Notes: a model not told the origin generated them from the letters alone. Numbered from the stretch's first letter, positions 32,037 to 41,393 are shown. The stretch is 64,000 bases of DNA from Vibrio sp. HA2012 (GCF_002812955.1 NZ_PFXK01000003.1:248001-312000), one strand, 5' to 3'. A program made the numbers and translations.

Positions 32037-33251
32037 TTAAATAATCTCAACAGGTATATGCTGTGCTCTATTGGCCTTCAATTCAATTCGCCAGAGCAAC
32101 CAGACCACGATAAACAATAATGCATAAAGTACACCGCCTCCAAGAGCGACCACCTCCCAGCCACCTTGCTGCCAACAGAACAATAGATAAAAACCACCAG
32201 CACTTCCCCCAATATAATAATTCACCAAGTATTGAGCCGTTGCTGTCGCCTTTGCCTTTATTGCATGTTGCCCAACCCATCCATAAGCAAGCGTATGGGT
32301 AAAAAAAGCACCAAAACTAATTAGAAGCAAACCAGCTAACATTGCCGGAATGCTCTCAATAGTTGCGATAATCATACCGGACATACTGATTAATGCTCCA
32401 AGTACCATCCCCGTCATAGAGCTGTATTTTTTCTTCCAGATACCTGTCATGTTAGAGCTGACCGTCCCACCCAGATAGCATATAAAAATCAATGAAGTTA
32501 AACCGACAGGTAAGGAGTAAGGTTCGGCAGCTAAACGAAAGCCCATAACGGAATATAGGTTTACAAACAGAGCAAAATTAATTGCTCCAATAAGCATGGC
32601 TAAACTGAGAATAGGGTTAGAATAATTTTCCAGAATCGACTGCATATGCAGTGATAACTTTCTCTTAGTTGGTTTAAAGTTTCTCTGTTCTGGTAATAAC
32701 CAGAACACCATTATAGCACCAACAACACTGACCGCAGCCATCACTATCACAGCCATTTGCCAGCTTAACAGGCTTGTCATGATGCCGCCTAGCAAGCGAC
32801 CACTAATCCCTCCCAAAGAGTTAGCCGCAATATACATACCAATCGCTTTCACAAAAGCATCCGGTGTCAACTCTTCAACCATATATGCAACCGCAACAGC
32901 ATTAAATGCAGCAGCCGCTATTCCGATACAGCCTCTGGCAAATACTAAAAACCACCAGGAATCAGCAAATACCATGCTAATTTCCAGAAAAGGTAACATC
33001 ATCAGACCAATTAACATGATACGGCGACGGCCATAAGTTTCTGAAGCTATCGCCCAGGGTAGTAATGCGATCGACAAAGTCAACGTTGCAGCAGCAAATA
33101 GCCAGTTCACTATGGTTGATGATACCTGATAATGCTCTGCCATATGCGGAAGCATTGGCTGAAAAAGATAAATATTACAAAACACAATAAATGACGCGAA
33201 CGCCAAGCATAAAGCGATAACCCGGTAATGCCTGGAACCTGTACCAACCAT
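32037..33251 (-). CDS. MFS transporter, YnfM-like
   Basis: A 404-residue major facilitator with twelve helices. It shares the YnfM/AraJ-like first-helix pattern NIYLFQPMLPHMAEHY, the helix 2-3 loop ASETYGRRRIMLIGL, and helix 4-5 GCIGIAAAAFNAVAVAYMVEE. The start has CGGAAAATT upstream. It is divergent from a LysR gene with only 101 bases between, like ynfM-ynfL in E. coli, so the LysR protein very likely controls it. Drug, sugar or metabolite efflux are all possible. Confidence 0.85.
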   Translation of the reverse strand: MVGTGSRHYRVIALCLAFASFIVFCNIYLFQPMLPHMAEHYQVSSTIVNWLFAAATLTLSIALLPWAIASETYGRRRIMLIGLMMLPFLEISMVFADSWWFLVFARGCIGIAAAAFNAVAVAYMVEELTPDAFVKAIGMYIAANSLGGISGRLLGGIMTSLLSWQMAVIVMAAVSVVGAIMVFWLLPEQRNFKPTKRKLSLHMQSILENYSNPILSLAMLIGAINFALFVNLYSVMGFRLAAEPYSLPVGLTSLIFICYLGGTVSSNMTGIWKKKYSSMTGMVLGALISMSGMIIATIESIPAMLAGLLLISFGAFFTHTLAYGWVGQHAIKAKATATAQYLVNYYIGGSAGGFYLLFCWQQGGWEVVALGGGVLYALLFIVVWLLWRIELKANRAQHIPVEII

Positions 33252-33308
33252 AATAATTTTCCGTTACTACATAAGAATGTGGACAAATTTATCAACAGCC
33301 ACTAAATT

Positions 33309-33348
33309 AATAAAATATATTAAACTTATCGATGTGATATATTTTATT
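33309..33348. promoter_or_regulatory. 12-bp perfect inverted repeat, LysR operator candidate
   Basis: AATAAAATATAT (33309-33320) and ATATATTTTATT (33337-33348) flank 16 bases, ending four bases before the LysR start codon. The position suits autoregulation and control of the divergent MFS gene. Confidence 0.6.
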
Positions 33349-33352
33349 TATT

Positions 33353-34225
33353 ATGGATGTACGCCAGTTAAAACATTTCGTTACTGTGGCTAACGTGAGC
33401 AACTTTACTCATGCAGCACAACAACTGCATATCGCACAGCCTGCACTCAGCATCTCTATAAAAAAATTCGAACAGCAGCTAGGAGTACAATTGATTAAGC
33501 GGGATGAGCGCAAAGCGAATCTGACTGACGAGGGTAAAGTACTCTACGAACACGCCGTTCGGATACTTCAACAAGTAGAAGACGCTAGATTAGCCATTGA
33601 TGAAATGAAAGGTTTGATGAAAGGGGAAGTCCGGCTTGGTGCTCCAAGCATGATGGGTTCCTATTTTTTCCCTCAGGTCATCATGGCCTTTAAAAAGACA
33701 CACCCTCACCTGAAGATATCCGTTGTTGATGCCGGGATACAGTCAGTCCGAAAAATGTTATTAGATGGTGAGCTGGATATCGGTGTAATCCTTAATCAGG
33801 ATGTTCCGAATAGTCTGGAAACAGACCCACTGTTCTCCTCTCAAATGGTGGCGACAGTTAGTAATAATCACCCTTTAGCTGGGCACAAACAGATCGATTT
33901 CCGGACATTTTTTTCCCATGAGCTGGTTATGTTCAAGCCTGGATATTTCCATCGGGAATTCATGGATAACGCCTGTCGGGAGGAGAATATTGAGCCTGAC
34001 ATCGCTTACGAAACCAACTTATTGTCAATGATATTAAGTCTGGTTCGACACCAACATGCTATTACAGCTCTGCTGAAACTCGTTACCGATAATGAACCCG
34101 GAGTAACAGGAATACCTTTCCATCCTACGGTGAATCTAGATCTGGCGCTGGCATGGAGAAAAAATGCATACCTGTCATACGCTGACAGAGCATTTATCGA
34201 ATTTACCAAGCAATATGTATCCTGA
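33353..34225 (+). CDS. LysR-family regulator of the adjacent MFS gene
   Basis: A 290-residue LysR protein. The HTH is MDVRQLKHFVTVANVSNF through LHIAQPALSISIKKFEQQL, at the standard position. The effector domain follows with GEVRLGAPSMMGSYFFPQV. It resembles the CynR/YnfL type. A perfect 12-bp inverted repeat lies immediately upstream, in the 101-base region shared with the divergent MFS transporter gene. The pair most likely forms a self-contained regulator-transporter unit. Confidence 0.88.
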   Translation: MDVRQLKHFVTVANVSNFTHAAQQLHIAQPALSISIKKFEQQLGVQLIKRDERKANLTDEGKVLYEHAVRILQQVEDARLAIDEMKGLMKGEVRLGAPSMMGSYFFPQVIMAFKKTHPHLKISVVDAGIQSVRKMLLDGELDIGVILNQDVPNSLETDPLFSSQMVATVSNNHPLAGHKQIDFRTFFSHELVMFKPGYFHREFMDNACREENIEPDIAYETNLLSMILSLVRHQHAITALLKLVTDNEPGVTGIPFHPTVNLDLALAWRKNAYLSYADRAFIEFTKQYVS

Positions 34226-34332
34226 TACTTTTCACCATAAACCCTATGATTACTCCTACTGCAATATTTCTCAGGTGGTAGTCACTGTTTGGATTCTGTA
34301 TGATGAAATGTTATTTGCCAGGTAAAATCACA

Positions 34333-35022
34333 ATGACAACAGAAAAAAGCACCATTGGCGCATTAGAAAAAGGATTGCTGGTTCTGAACTGTTTTACTTC
34401 CAGTCAATTAAAGCTAGAGCTGAAAGATATTGCGGAAAGCACTGAACTGAATAAATCCACCATACTGCGCATACTCGCAGTGATGCAAGATTATCATTAC
34501 ATCGTAAGAAATGACGATGGAACTTACTCAGTAGGAATACTTCCCAGCCGATTAGGGGCTCGTTACAACGCACTGTTTGAATCATCTGAACAGATTGAAG
34601 CTGTCGTCCGACGTATCAGCGAAAGTATCAATGAAAGCGTCGCTTATTATGTCGACGAAGGTGATGACAGGCTGTGTATTTACGCCAGAAACTCCAACCG
34701 TGTCATTCAGCATCGTTTTTTGATCGGTGATCGTATTCCTCTTAGCGAAGGTGGTTCGGCCTCCCATATCCTACGTTACTATCTCGGTAAAAAAACGACA
34801 AAAGCAGAGGACATCAGGCAAAAAGGGTATTGTGTTACCGCTGGTGAACGAGAATCAGAACAAACTTCTATTTCCGTCCCTGTCTTTGGTACGAATGGAA
34901 AACTCGAAGGAGCCATCGTGGTTGCCGGAGTAATCAGCCGACTATCTGAAGAACGGATGGCGGATATTTATCAATTGATATGTGCCGAAATGATCCGGGG
35001 AGGACTGCACACACAAGCTTAA
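34333..35022 (+). CDS. IclR-family transcriptional regulator
   Basis: A 229-residue regulator with an N-terminal winged HTH (GALEKGLLVLNCF, LKDIAESTELNKSTILRIL) and a C-terminal IclR ligand-binding domain (GDRIPLSEGGSASHIL, TSISVPVFGTNGKLEGAI). The start was set at MTTEKSTIG (34333), with AGG ten bases upstream; an ATG at 34300 is also in frame. The gene precedes the TctCBA-lyase operon on the same strand by 324 bases, so it should regulate that operon in response to its substrate or product. Confidence 0.85.
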   Translation: MTTEKSTIGALEKGLLVLNCFTSSQLKLELKDIAESTELNKSTILRILAVMQDYHYIVRNDDGTYSVGILPSRLGARYNALFESSEQIEAVVRRISESINESVAYYVDEGDDRLCIYARNSNRVIQHRFLIGDRIPLSEGGSASHILRYYLGKKTTKAEDIRQKGYCVTAGERESEQTSISVPVFGTNGKLEGAIVVAGVISRLSEERMADIYQLICAEMIRGGLHTQA

Positions 35023-35346
35023 TCTTTATACAAAGCTCAGCAGATAACATTTATATATCTGCTGACGTTTTATCGTTGCCTAAGAAAAATCTATCATTTA
35101 TCTAATCAGATCGAAGAAACATATTCTGCACCAAATAAATTCTTTCTTGTTGCTCTTAATATGAATATATCTCTCTAACTCCGCATTTAATATAAAAAAT
35201 ATTATTTCGCACCAAAATAACACAAGCGCACCAAAATTGGGTGATGTAAATATATCCAAATTTTCTATTGAAATTATTTTTTCCTTAATGCTAGAGTGTC
35301 ATCAGACCAAACGTATTTCATTGAATGAAACGAAAAGGAAATCGTA
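35023..35346 (+). promoter_or_regulatory. Control region of the tctCBA-lyase operon with GCACCAAA repeats
   Basis: A 324-base non-coding stretch. GCACCAAA occurs at 35128, 35209 and 35228, always followed by an AT run; the last copy runs into CACCAAAATTGGGTG, a near-palindrome. TTGAAA at 35268 could be a -35 element. These repeats are good candidates for IclR binding sites. Confidence 0.5.
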
Positions 35347-36306
35347 ATGAAAAAAGCAGGAATCATCAAAATTCTCACTATTGCCATCTCTTGCACTCTA
35401 TTCTCGCAAACGCAGGCTGCCGACTATCCGTCCAAAGATATTCGTATTATTGTACCATTCACTCCTGGGGGCGGTGTTGATACAACGTCCCGGATTATTG
35501 CTGAATACGCAAATGAAGAACTGAATGACACTAAAATAAAAATTGAGAACCGCGCCGGTGGAGGCGGGGTGGTAGGCCAGACCTATGCTGCACGAGCAGA
35601 ACCTGATGGTTACACGATTCTGGCAATGACAAGCTCCGTAGTCACCAACCCAAAGTTAAAACCGGTTGCGTATAAAGTCAGTGATTTCGAACCTGTCGCA
35701 CTCTACAACTACGATCCAGAAGTAATCGCAGTAGCATCCGATTCAGATATTGATGACATACAAGAGTTTATCGAATTAGCAAAAAAACAAGATATTCACA
35801 TTACTGAAGCAGGAAACGCCACGTCTCACCACCTGTCCGGCATGGCTATCATCGAAAATGCGGGTCTGAATCTTAAATTCATCCATACCAAAGGGTTTGG
35901 TAAACAATTACAAGCTCTACTTGGTGGGCATGCCGATGCAGCGCTTTGGCCATATGGTGAAGCCAAACCACAAATAGATGCAGGTAAAATTCGCTTACTG
36001 GCAATCGCAACTCCAGAGCGAATGATTGACCAGCCTGATATTCCAACCTGGAAGGAAAGCGGACTCAATGTCAACGAATGGGCAACATTCCGTGGCTGGG
36101 CGGTTCCTAAAGGAACTTCACCAAAAATTGTAACCTATCTTTCTGATTTAATGGGTAAAGTAAACCAAAACCCGGGTTATATTCAGAAAATGAAGGCTCA
36201 AGGCTTCCCTCTGTCATATCAGGATGCATCCGGATACAAAGCCGTTATCGATGGCTATGATTCCTTAACAGAAAGCCTGATTAAGAAAATCGCAAAAACA
36301 GAATAG
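35347..36306 (+). CDS. tctC: Tripartite tricarboxylate transporter substrate-binding protein (TctC/Bug)
   Basis: A 319-residue periplasmic binding protein of the Bug (TctC) family. Signal peptide MKKAGIIKILTIAISC ends at SQTQA|ADYPS. The first strand IRIIVPFTPGGGVDTTSRII and the later GHADAALWPYGEAKPQI are typical ligand-contact regions. It captures a small organic acid or amino-acid derivative for the membrane units encoded next. A hairpin right after its stop codon probably raises its level relative to TctB and TctA. The PLP lyase at the operon end hints at a sulfur amino acid derivative. Confidence 0.88.
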   Translation: MKKAGIIKILTIAISCTLFSQTQAADYPSKDIRIIVPFTPGGGVDTTSRIIAEYANEELNDTKIKIENRAGGGGVVGQTYAARAEPDGYTILAMTSSVVTNPKLKPVAYKVSDFEPVALYNYDPEVIAVASDSDIDDIQEFIELAKKQDIHITEAGNATSHHLSGMAIIENAGLNLKFIHTKGFGKQLQALLGGHADAALWPYGEAKPQIDAGKIRLLAIATPERMIDQPDIPTWKESGLNVNEWATFRGWAVPKGTSPKIVTYLSDLMGKVNQNPGYIQKMKAQGFPLSYQDASGYKAVIDGYDSLTESLIKKIAKTE

Positions 36307-36318
36307 CAATAAATATAT

Positions 36319-36338
36319 GGCACGGGGTTATCCGTGCC
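36319..36338 (+). other. Intercistronic hairpin tctC-tctB
   Basis: GGCACGG (36319-36325) pairs with CCGTGCC (36332-36338) around a six-base loop, followed by CCTTTAATG. This layout behind the binding-protein gene commonly lowers expression of the permease genes. Confidence 0.6.
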
Positions 36339-36362
36339 CCTTTAATGATTTAGGAGGAAAGG

Positions 36363-36824
36363 ATGCAACCACTACAGTCAAAAGATATCTGGCTTGGTCT
36401 TTTTTTAATGTTATGTGGCGGATGGAGCTACGGTCAGAGTCAGGGATTTGATTCTACATCCAGAGCGTATCCTATGCTGCTGTCTGCTCTGATTATTATT
36501 TTAGGTCTGTCTTTTATAATTCAAGCCATGAAGAATAAAAGCAAAAAACAAGAAAATATCAAAGAAATACTGGTTAAAATAAGAGGCCCTTTCCTGATTA
36601 TCGGTCTAATGTGTATATGGGTAACATTTCTCTCTCTTAACGTTGGTTATCTATTATCGAGTCTTATTTCTGTTTTCTTAATACTCATATTTATTAGCGA
36701 AAAAAATAAGGTAAATAATATTAAAATCACCACCTTAATTGTATTTTCTGTTTTTATTCTATTCGGAGTCATCTTCGATGTTCCTCTTCCATTAAATACG
36801 CTAACAGAACACTTTTTAATGTAA
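36363..36824 (+). CDS. tctB: Tripartite tricarboxylate transporter small membrane subunit (TctB)
   Basis: A 153-residue membrane protein with four hydrophobic helices and a basic loop after helix 2 (MKNKSKKQENIKEI). The first helix DIWLGLFLMLCGGWSYGQS, and a first-pair loop with STSRAYPMLLSALIIILG, match TctB subunits. AGGAGGAAAGG precedes the start. It completes the transporter with TctC (upstream) and TctA (15 bases downstream). It has no known catalytic residue; its role is to support the large subunit. Confidence 0.85.
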   Translation: MQPLQSKDIWLGLFLMLCGGWSYGQSQGFDSTSRAYPMLLSALIIILGLSFIIQAMKNKSKKQENIKEILVKIRGPFLIIGLMCIWVTFLSLNVGYLLSSLISVFLILIFISEKNKVNNIKITTLIVFSVFILFGVIFDVPLPLNTLTEHFLM

Positions 36825-36839
36825 AGGCAGGATAATATT

Positions 36840-38399
36840 ATGGATACTATTCTACTCGGTTTTTCAACTTTATTTGCCCCAATCACAATAGCATTTTTAC
36901 TATTAGGGGTATTTTTAGGACTTATTATTGGTTCAGTTCCGGGTCTAAATGAAAATATTGCCTTTGCTGTATTTTTGCCTTTCTCATTCGCCCTAGAACC
37001 AGGATCAGCTTTGGCTCTAATGGTCGGAGTATATTGTGCAACAGCAGTCGGAGGCTCGATTCCAGCAATTATGCTCAAGGTACCGGGAACCGCATCAGCT
37101 GTATTAACCGCTGTTGACGGAAATACAATGGCAAGAAAAGACAAAGCCAATACCGCTGTCTCTATTGCTGTTTCGTCCTCTGTTTTCGGGGGATTAACCT
37201 CTTCACTGGTACTCCTGTTTTTTGCACCCACTTTAGCTGGATTTGCTCTCCGATTCGGTTATGTAGAAAACTTCGCTCTTTGCGTTCTTGGCTTGTCAGC
37301 CGTAATCGGAATGCTGGAAAAAAATGTTCTGAAGGGCTTCCTTTCCGGAATTCTGGGGCTAATGATAGCAACTGTGGGCCTGAGCCTCGAAACCGGTTAT
37401 CCACGCTTTACCTTTGATAACCCAAACCTATATGAGGGCGTCCCTTTTGTGCCAATGTTAGTTGGTTTATTCGGCATTACTGCTGCTCTTGAACTGGTAG
37501 AAGACATTCTTAGTTCAAAAAGAAATCAGCAAGCATTAAAAGAGATCCCCCGAATCAAAGGAAGCCTGCTACCGGACTCTCAACTAATTAAACGCCTGCT
37601 ACCAACCTGGTGCACAGCTTCCGCTATTGGTAACGTTGTTGGTGTCCTGCCTGGTGCAGGAATGATTATGGCTATTTATCTTGCTTATAATCAGGCCGCA
37701 AATAGATATAAACATAAATTTTCTAAAAATAACAATGCCACTGAATGGGGAGAAGGTACACCAGAAGGTATCGCATCACCCGAAGCCGCTAATAATGCCG
37801 TTGTGGCAAGCTCTATGGTACCACTATTGGCACTCGGTATTCCGGGAAACTCAGTTTCTGCACTATTTATTGGCGCTCTGATGATTCATGGCATGGTGCC
37901 CGGCCCCCTTCTATTTATGAACAACGCAGATATTGCATGGATGATAATTTGTGCATTTTTTGTTGCTAATCTCGTGATGGGACCTTTCGCGATTGTTGTA
38001 GTAAAATATGTCTCTGGATTAATTTACAAGCTACCTAAATTTGTTTTGGTTCCAACCATTATATTACTATGCTTAAGTGGTGCTTATGCTGACGGTAACT
38101 CTATTTTCAACATATGGGTTGCAGTAGCATCCGGAATATTTGGTTATCTTCTTAATAAGTTTAGCATACAGACATCCCCACTTATTCTTGCCTTAGTTTT
38201 AGGAGAACAACTAGAAGATTCATTTTCAAATTCAATGACACTTTCTGATGGAAATTTATTAATATTCTTTGATTTTTACAATCACCCCATCAGCGCCAGT
38301 CTAATGATAGCCAGCATTTTATTTACATTACTACCAATAATGAAATTTATAAATAAAACCCGTACCAATATTCATCTATGTTCTGCTGAAAATAATTAA
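36840..38399 (+). CDS. tctA: Tripartite tricarboxylate transporter large membrane subunit (TctA)
   Basis: A 519-residue inner-membrane permease with about twelve helices. The family signatures FLGLIIGSVPGLNENIA and VGGSIPAIMLKVPGTASAV are in the first half, and the related VVGVLPGAGMIMAIYLAYN and LALGIPGNSVSALFIG in the second. It uses the proton or sodium gradient to import the ligand caught by TctC. The gene runs 12 bases into the PLP-lyase gene, so import and breakdown of the substrate should be coupled. Confidence 0.9.
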   Translation: MDTILLGFSTLFAPITIAFLLLGVFLGLIIGSVPGLNENIAFAVFLPFSFALEPGSALALMVGVYCATAVGGSIPAIMLKVPGTASAVLTAVDGNTMARKDKANTAVSIAVSSSVFGGLTSSLVLLFFAPTLAGFALRFGYVENFALCVLGLSAVIGMLEKNVLKGFLSGILGLMIATVGLSLETGYPRFTFDNPNLYEGVPFVPMLVGLFGITAALELVEDILSSKRNQQALKEIPRIKGSLLPDSQLIKRLLPTWCTASAIGNVVGVLPGAGMIMAIYLAYNQAANRYKHKFSKNNNATEWGEGTPEGIASPEAANNAVVASSMVPLLALGIPGNSVSALFIGALMIHGMVPGPLLFMNNADIAWMIICAFFVANLVMGPFAIVVVKYVSGLIYKLPKFVLVPTIILLCLSGAYADGNSIFNIWVAVASGIFGYLLNKFSIQTSPLILALVLGEQLEDSFSNSMTLSDGNLLIFFDFYNHPISASLMIASILFTLLPIMKFINKTRTNIHLCSAENN

Positions 38400-38411
38400 T
38401 AGGATCATTAT

Positions 38412-39587
38412 ATGACAACTAAAAAAACAGCCCTGATTCATTGTGGACGACAAATAAATGATACAACAACAGGATACCCTGTTAACCCTTCTGTAATGCG
38501 GGCAAGTACTATCCTATTTAAAGATACAGCCACATGGAACCATTACCGCGAAGCACGTAAAACTGAACGAGTATTAAGCTATGGCGCAAGAGGGACACAA
38601 ACTAATATTGAACTAGAAAATATGATTACGACTCTGGAAGGTGGCTACCGGACTCAATTATTTCCGACAGGGCTAGCCGCCCTTGCAACAGTCTTACTTC
38701 ACTATGCTAAAAACGGCGGTCATATTCTAATTACTGATGGCATTTATGCTCCAGTAAGACAAATCTGTGACACGTATCTGGAAAAATACAATACTGAGAT
38801 TGAATTCTTAAATGCAGACTGTTCCGATCTGTATAAAAAAATTCGTCCGGAAACCTGTCTGGTGTTGTGTGAATCTCCAGCATCAGTACTATACGAACTG
38901 ATTGATTTGCCGAAAATTACAGCCATCGCTCATAAATATGGTGTACCTGTTGCCATTGATAACACCTATGGCTCAGGATACTTTTTTAACCCTCTCAAGC
39001 ATGGTGCTGATATTTCAATCATAGCGGCAACCAAATACCTGTGTGGTCATTCTGATGTCGTCATGGGAGCTGTAGTTTGTAATGAACAGGAATTCTCAAA
39101 TTTTGGAAATGCCTCAGAAGTTCTGGGGATGACGACTTCTCCTGATGACGCCTATCTAGTTCTTAGGGGAATGCGGACTCTAGATATCCGACTCCGGGCT
39201 CACGAACAAAGCGCACTCACTATTGCAGATTTTTTCATGCAAAAAGACATTATTAAAACTGTTTATCACCCAGCACTTCCCCATCACCCAGGACACGATA
39301 TATGGAAACGGGACTTTACTGGCTCTAATGGTATGCTCACTATCGAGTTTGAACAGACCGTAACTGCAGAACAAGCCGTAGCTTTTGTCGATAATTTACA
39401 GCTGTTCGGCATAGGTGCGTCATGGGGAGGTTTTGAAAGCCTAGCGTCTGTTGTCAATCCTGTAGCTATCAGAACTCAAACTAACTGGAGTAACCACGGC
39501 CAGATGATACGTTTTCATATTGGTTTAGAATCAGTCACTGATTTAATCGCAGATATCGAACAGTCCATGTGTTCATCTATACTTTAA
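38412..39587 (+). CDS. Cys/Met-metabolism PLP enzyme (cystathionine beta-lyase-like)
   Basis: A 391-residue fold-type I PLP enzyme. The PLP lysine is in SIIAATKYLCGHSDVVMG, with the phosphate- and ring-binding segments GARGTQTNIELENM, LFPTGLAALATVL and VAIDNTYGSGYFF. The pattern is closest to MetC (cystathionine beta-lyase), which releases ammonia, pyruvate and a thiol. It is 12 bases after tctA, at the end of an uptake operon and not in a methionine operon, so the true substrate may be an imported S-substituted cysteine or similar compound. A gamma-lyase or sulfhydrylase role cannot be excluded. Confidence 0.8.
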   Translation: MTTKKTALIHCGRQINDTTTGYPVNPSVMRASTILFKDTATWNHYREARKTERVLSYGARGTQTNIELENMITTLEGGYRTQLFPTGLAALATVLLHYAKNGGHILITDGIYAPVRQICDTYLEKYNTEIEFLNADCSDLYKKIRPETCLVLCESPASVLYELIDLPKITAIAHKYGVPVAIDNTYGSGYFFNPLKHGADISIIAATKYLCGHSDVVMGAVVCNEQEFSNFGNASEVLGMTTSPDDAYLVLRGMRTLDIRLRAHEQSALTIADFFMQKDIIKTVYHPALPHHPGHDIWKRDFTGSNGMLTIEFEQTVTAEQAVAFVDNLQLFGIGASWGGFESLASVVNPVAIRTQTNWSNHGQMIRFHIGLESVTDLIADIEQSMCSSIL

Positions 39588-39618
39588 TATTGAATAACTC
39601 TATACATTTTCTCATACT

Positions 39619-39643
39619 AAAAAAGCCCTGGTATAACCGGGGC
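39619..39643. terminator. Hairpin after the PLP-lyase gene
   Basis: AAAAAAGCCCTGG, a TATAA loop and CCGGGGC form a 7-bp stem with one G-T pair. The A-run lies on the left, so it is best oriented for minus-strand transcripts; it may still end the tct operon. Confidence 0.45.
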
Positions 39644-39814
39644 ATAAGTAATGATTGGGAATATTCTTGCTGAGAAAAAATAAAAACGTAACTGCACATT
39701 ATCCCATCACTCAAACGAGAAACTGAGCAGCCACAGAGCGTTACCCCCTTCCTTTATCCCATTATCTTTTCTAAAATCTCATCAATTTTCATCTAATCAG
39801 ATAACGGCTTGAAC

Positions 39815-40519
39815 ATGAACAAAAGTTTCCTTACCAATATCATCGCAATCCTGCTGCTTGCAGCAGGTTATCAGACTGACAGTCAGCTGGTTCTTTACGC
39901 CGGGCTATTTGCCTTTTCCGGAGCCATTACTAACTGGCTTGCCATTCATATGTTGTTTGAGAAAGTCCCGGGGCTTTATGGCTCTGGGGTTATCCCGGCT
40001 CGCTTCGAGGAATTTAAAACAGCCATCAAGACCCTGATGATGGAACAATTTTTTACCGGTGATAACATCGACCGTTTTCTGAATAAAGAGATGGCCGGCA
40101 ATATTAAAATTGATCTGCAACCAGTTATCCAGTGTATCGACTTCAACCCGACATTCGATGCTCTTGTGGAAGTAATTGCTAACTCACCATTCGGTGGGAT
40201 GTTAGCTATGTTTGGTGGTACCGATGCCCTGCAACCACTGAAACAACCTTTTGTAGAGAAGATGCAAGAATCTGTCATTGAAATCAGCCAGAGTGAGGCT
40301 GTAAAAAATGCCCTGAAAGATCAGTTTGAGCAGCCAAAAATGATGGATGAAATCCGGGAAAATATCGAAAATATCATCGACCAACGTCTACAGGAATTAA
40401 CACCTGGACTGGTAAAAGAAATGGTACAAAAGATGATTAAAGAACATCTGGGCTGGCTTGTTGTCTGGGGCGGTGTTTTTGGTGGTCTGATAGGTATCCT
40501 TTCTTCTTTTATCGCTTAA
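39815..40519 (+). CDS. DUF445-family membrane protein
   Basis: A protein of about 234 residues with an N-terminal pair of membrane segments (NIIAILLLAAGYQ; LVLYAGLFAFSGAITNWLAI), then HMLFEKVPGLYGSGVIPARF. This NWLAIHMLFEKVPG element is the core signature of DUF445. A long helical soluble region follows, and a C-terminal membrane helix (LVVWGGVFGGLIGILSSFI) closes it. The ATG at 39815 was preferred to the TTG two codons upstream. Function unknown. It is monocistronic and convergent with the DUF3316-like gene. Confidence 0.8.
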   Translation: MNKSFLTNIIAILLLAAGYQTDSQLVLYAGLFAFSGAITNWLAIHMLFEKVPGLYGSGVIPARFEEFKTAIKTLMMEQFFTGDNIDRFLNKEMAGNIKIDLQPVIQCIDFNPTFDALVEVIANSPFGGMLAMFGGTDALQPLKQPFVEKMQESVIEISQSEAVKNALKDQFEQPKMMDEIRENIENIIDQRLQELTPGLVKEMVQKMIKEHLGWLVVWGGVFGGLIGILSSFIA

Positions 40520-40583
40520 CCTTTCCCGGAAATAATAAAGAAAGTAGGCAACAGTTCAATATCACTATCAATTCGCACTAATA

Positions 40584-40614
40584 AACCCCGTACTTCCATA
40601 GAAGAAACGGGGTT
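40584..40614. terminator. Hairpin between convergent genes
   Basis: AACCCCGT (40584-40591) pairs with ACGGGGTT (40607-40614) over a 15-base loop. It lies between the DUF445 stop and the DUF3316 stop. U-runs are short. Confidence 0.45.
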
Positions 40615-40639
40615 AGAACAGTATCAGAACCAGCAGTAA

Positions 40640-40984
40640 TTAGCTGTTACTTTCGTGAGACTGATAGTGATAGTTCACATCGACAACCGCACGATACTGC
40701 ACATCATTACGAGATTTAGAAAACTCTTCAATTGTGATTTCAGTATCATCGATCTGTACACCTTTCACCATATTGTCACCAAAAGTAGGTAGTTTCATTC
40801 TCAGTTGAACCGGAGACATCTGGCCAAATTCGTCAACCAGATTATAACCCGCATTAAGAGCTTCAGCTTTAGTCGCGAAGCCATCAGTTACGATGTGGCT
40901 GTCACGGTATACAGTCTGAGTGCCTGCAAAAGCGGCAGAACTAAGTAGTAGAGCGGTTGCTGCAATTGTTGTTACTGTTTTCAT
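40640..40984 (-). CDS. DUF3316-like exported protein
   Basis: A 114-residue exported protein with a clear signal peptide (MKTVTTIAATALLLSSAAFA|GTQ). The mature part has FATKAEALNAGYNLVDEF, then DDTEITIEEFSKSRNDVQYR and a C-terminal VVDVNYHYQSHES, the layout of small periplasmic Vibrio DUF3316 proteins. Function is unknown. The gene is single, with a long upstream region (40985-41390) that holds no other convincing gene. The family call is from memory of the pattern. Confidence 0.7.
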   Translation of the reverse strand: MKTVTTIAATALLLSSAAFAGTQTVYRDSHIVTDGFATKAEALNAGYNLVDEFGQMSPVQLRMKLPTFGDNMVKGVQIDDTEITIEEFSKSRNDVQYRAVVDVNYHYQSHESNS

Positions 40985-41390
40985 CTCATCACCTTTCTAT
41001 ATTTTATATGTTACAGAATAATCCGGATTTTCCGGTTACCTATATCTGTCTATTCACTACACGGCGGCACACTGTTTCATGCCCTGTGAATGTATTTTCA
41101 GTATCCATAGGTGGAAGATAAAACCCTAATGAAAGAATATAAATTAACCTTTGTTCAGCCTGATTTACATTGATTAGCATCGTTGAGAGTGATTAACAGT
41201 TCCAAACAAAAAAAACCTAAGCAAATGATTTTAAACAATATAAATAATAATAAAATATCTAAATCACCTCAATTTATTCCTAGAGTCCCCCCTCCATCTG
41301 TAGCGTTTTACCTACGTTTTCTTTTTCAGAAAAATGCCCTTATGAGACGTGTAAGTTTTAGATCAAAAATGTAATTTTTTTACGGCACCC
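40985..41390. other. Intergenic region without a recognised gene
   Basis: About 400 AT-rich bases between the DUF3316-like gene and the promoter of the 49-residue gene. The one 63-codon reading frame (41183-41374) is rich in K and N, has no ribosome site and looks non-coding. Promoter elements for the DUF3316-like gene should lie near 41000. Confidence 0.5.
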
Positions 41391-41393
41391 ATA

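Noticed and set aside
41183..41374. 63-codon frame in the 41.0-41.4 kb gap
   Set aside because: Composition (poly-K and N from AT-rich DNA) and lack of a ribosome site suggest chance. It ends just before a real promoter.
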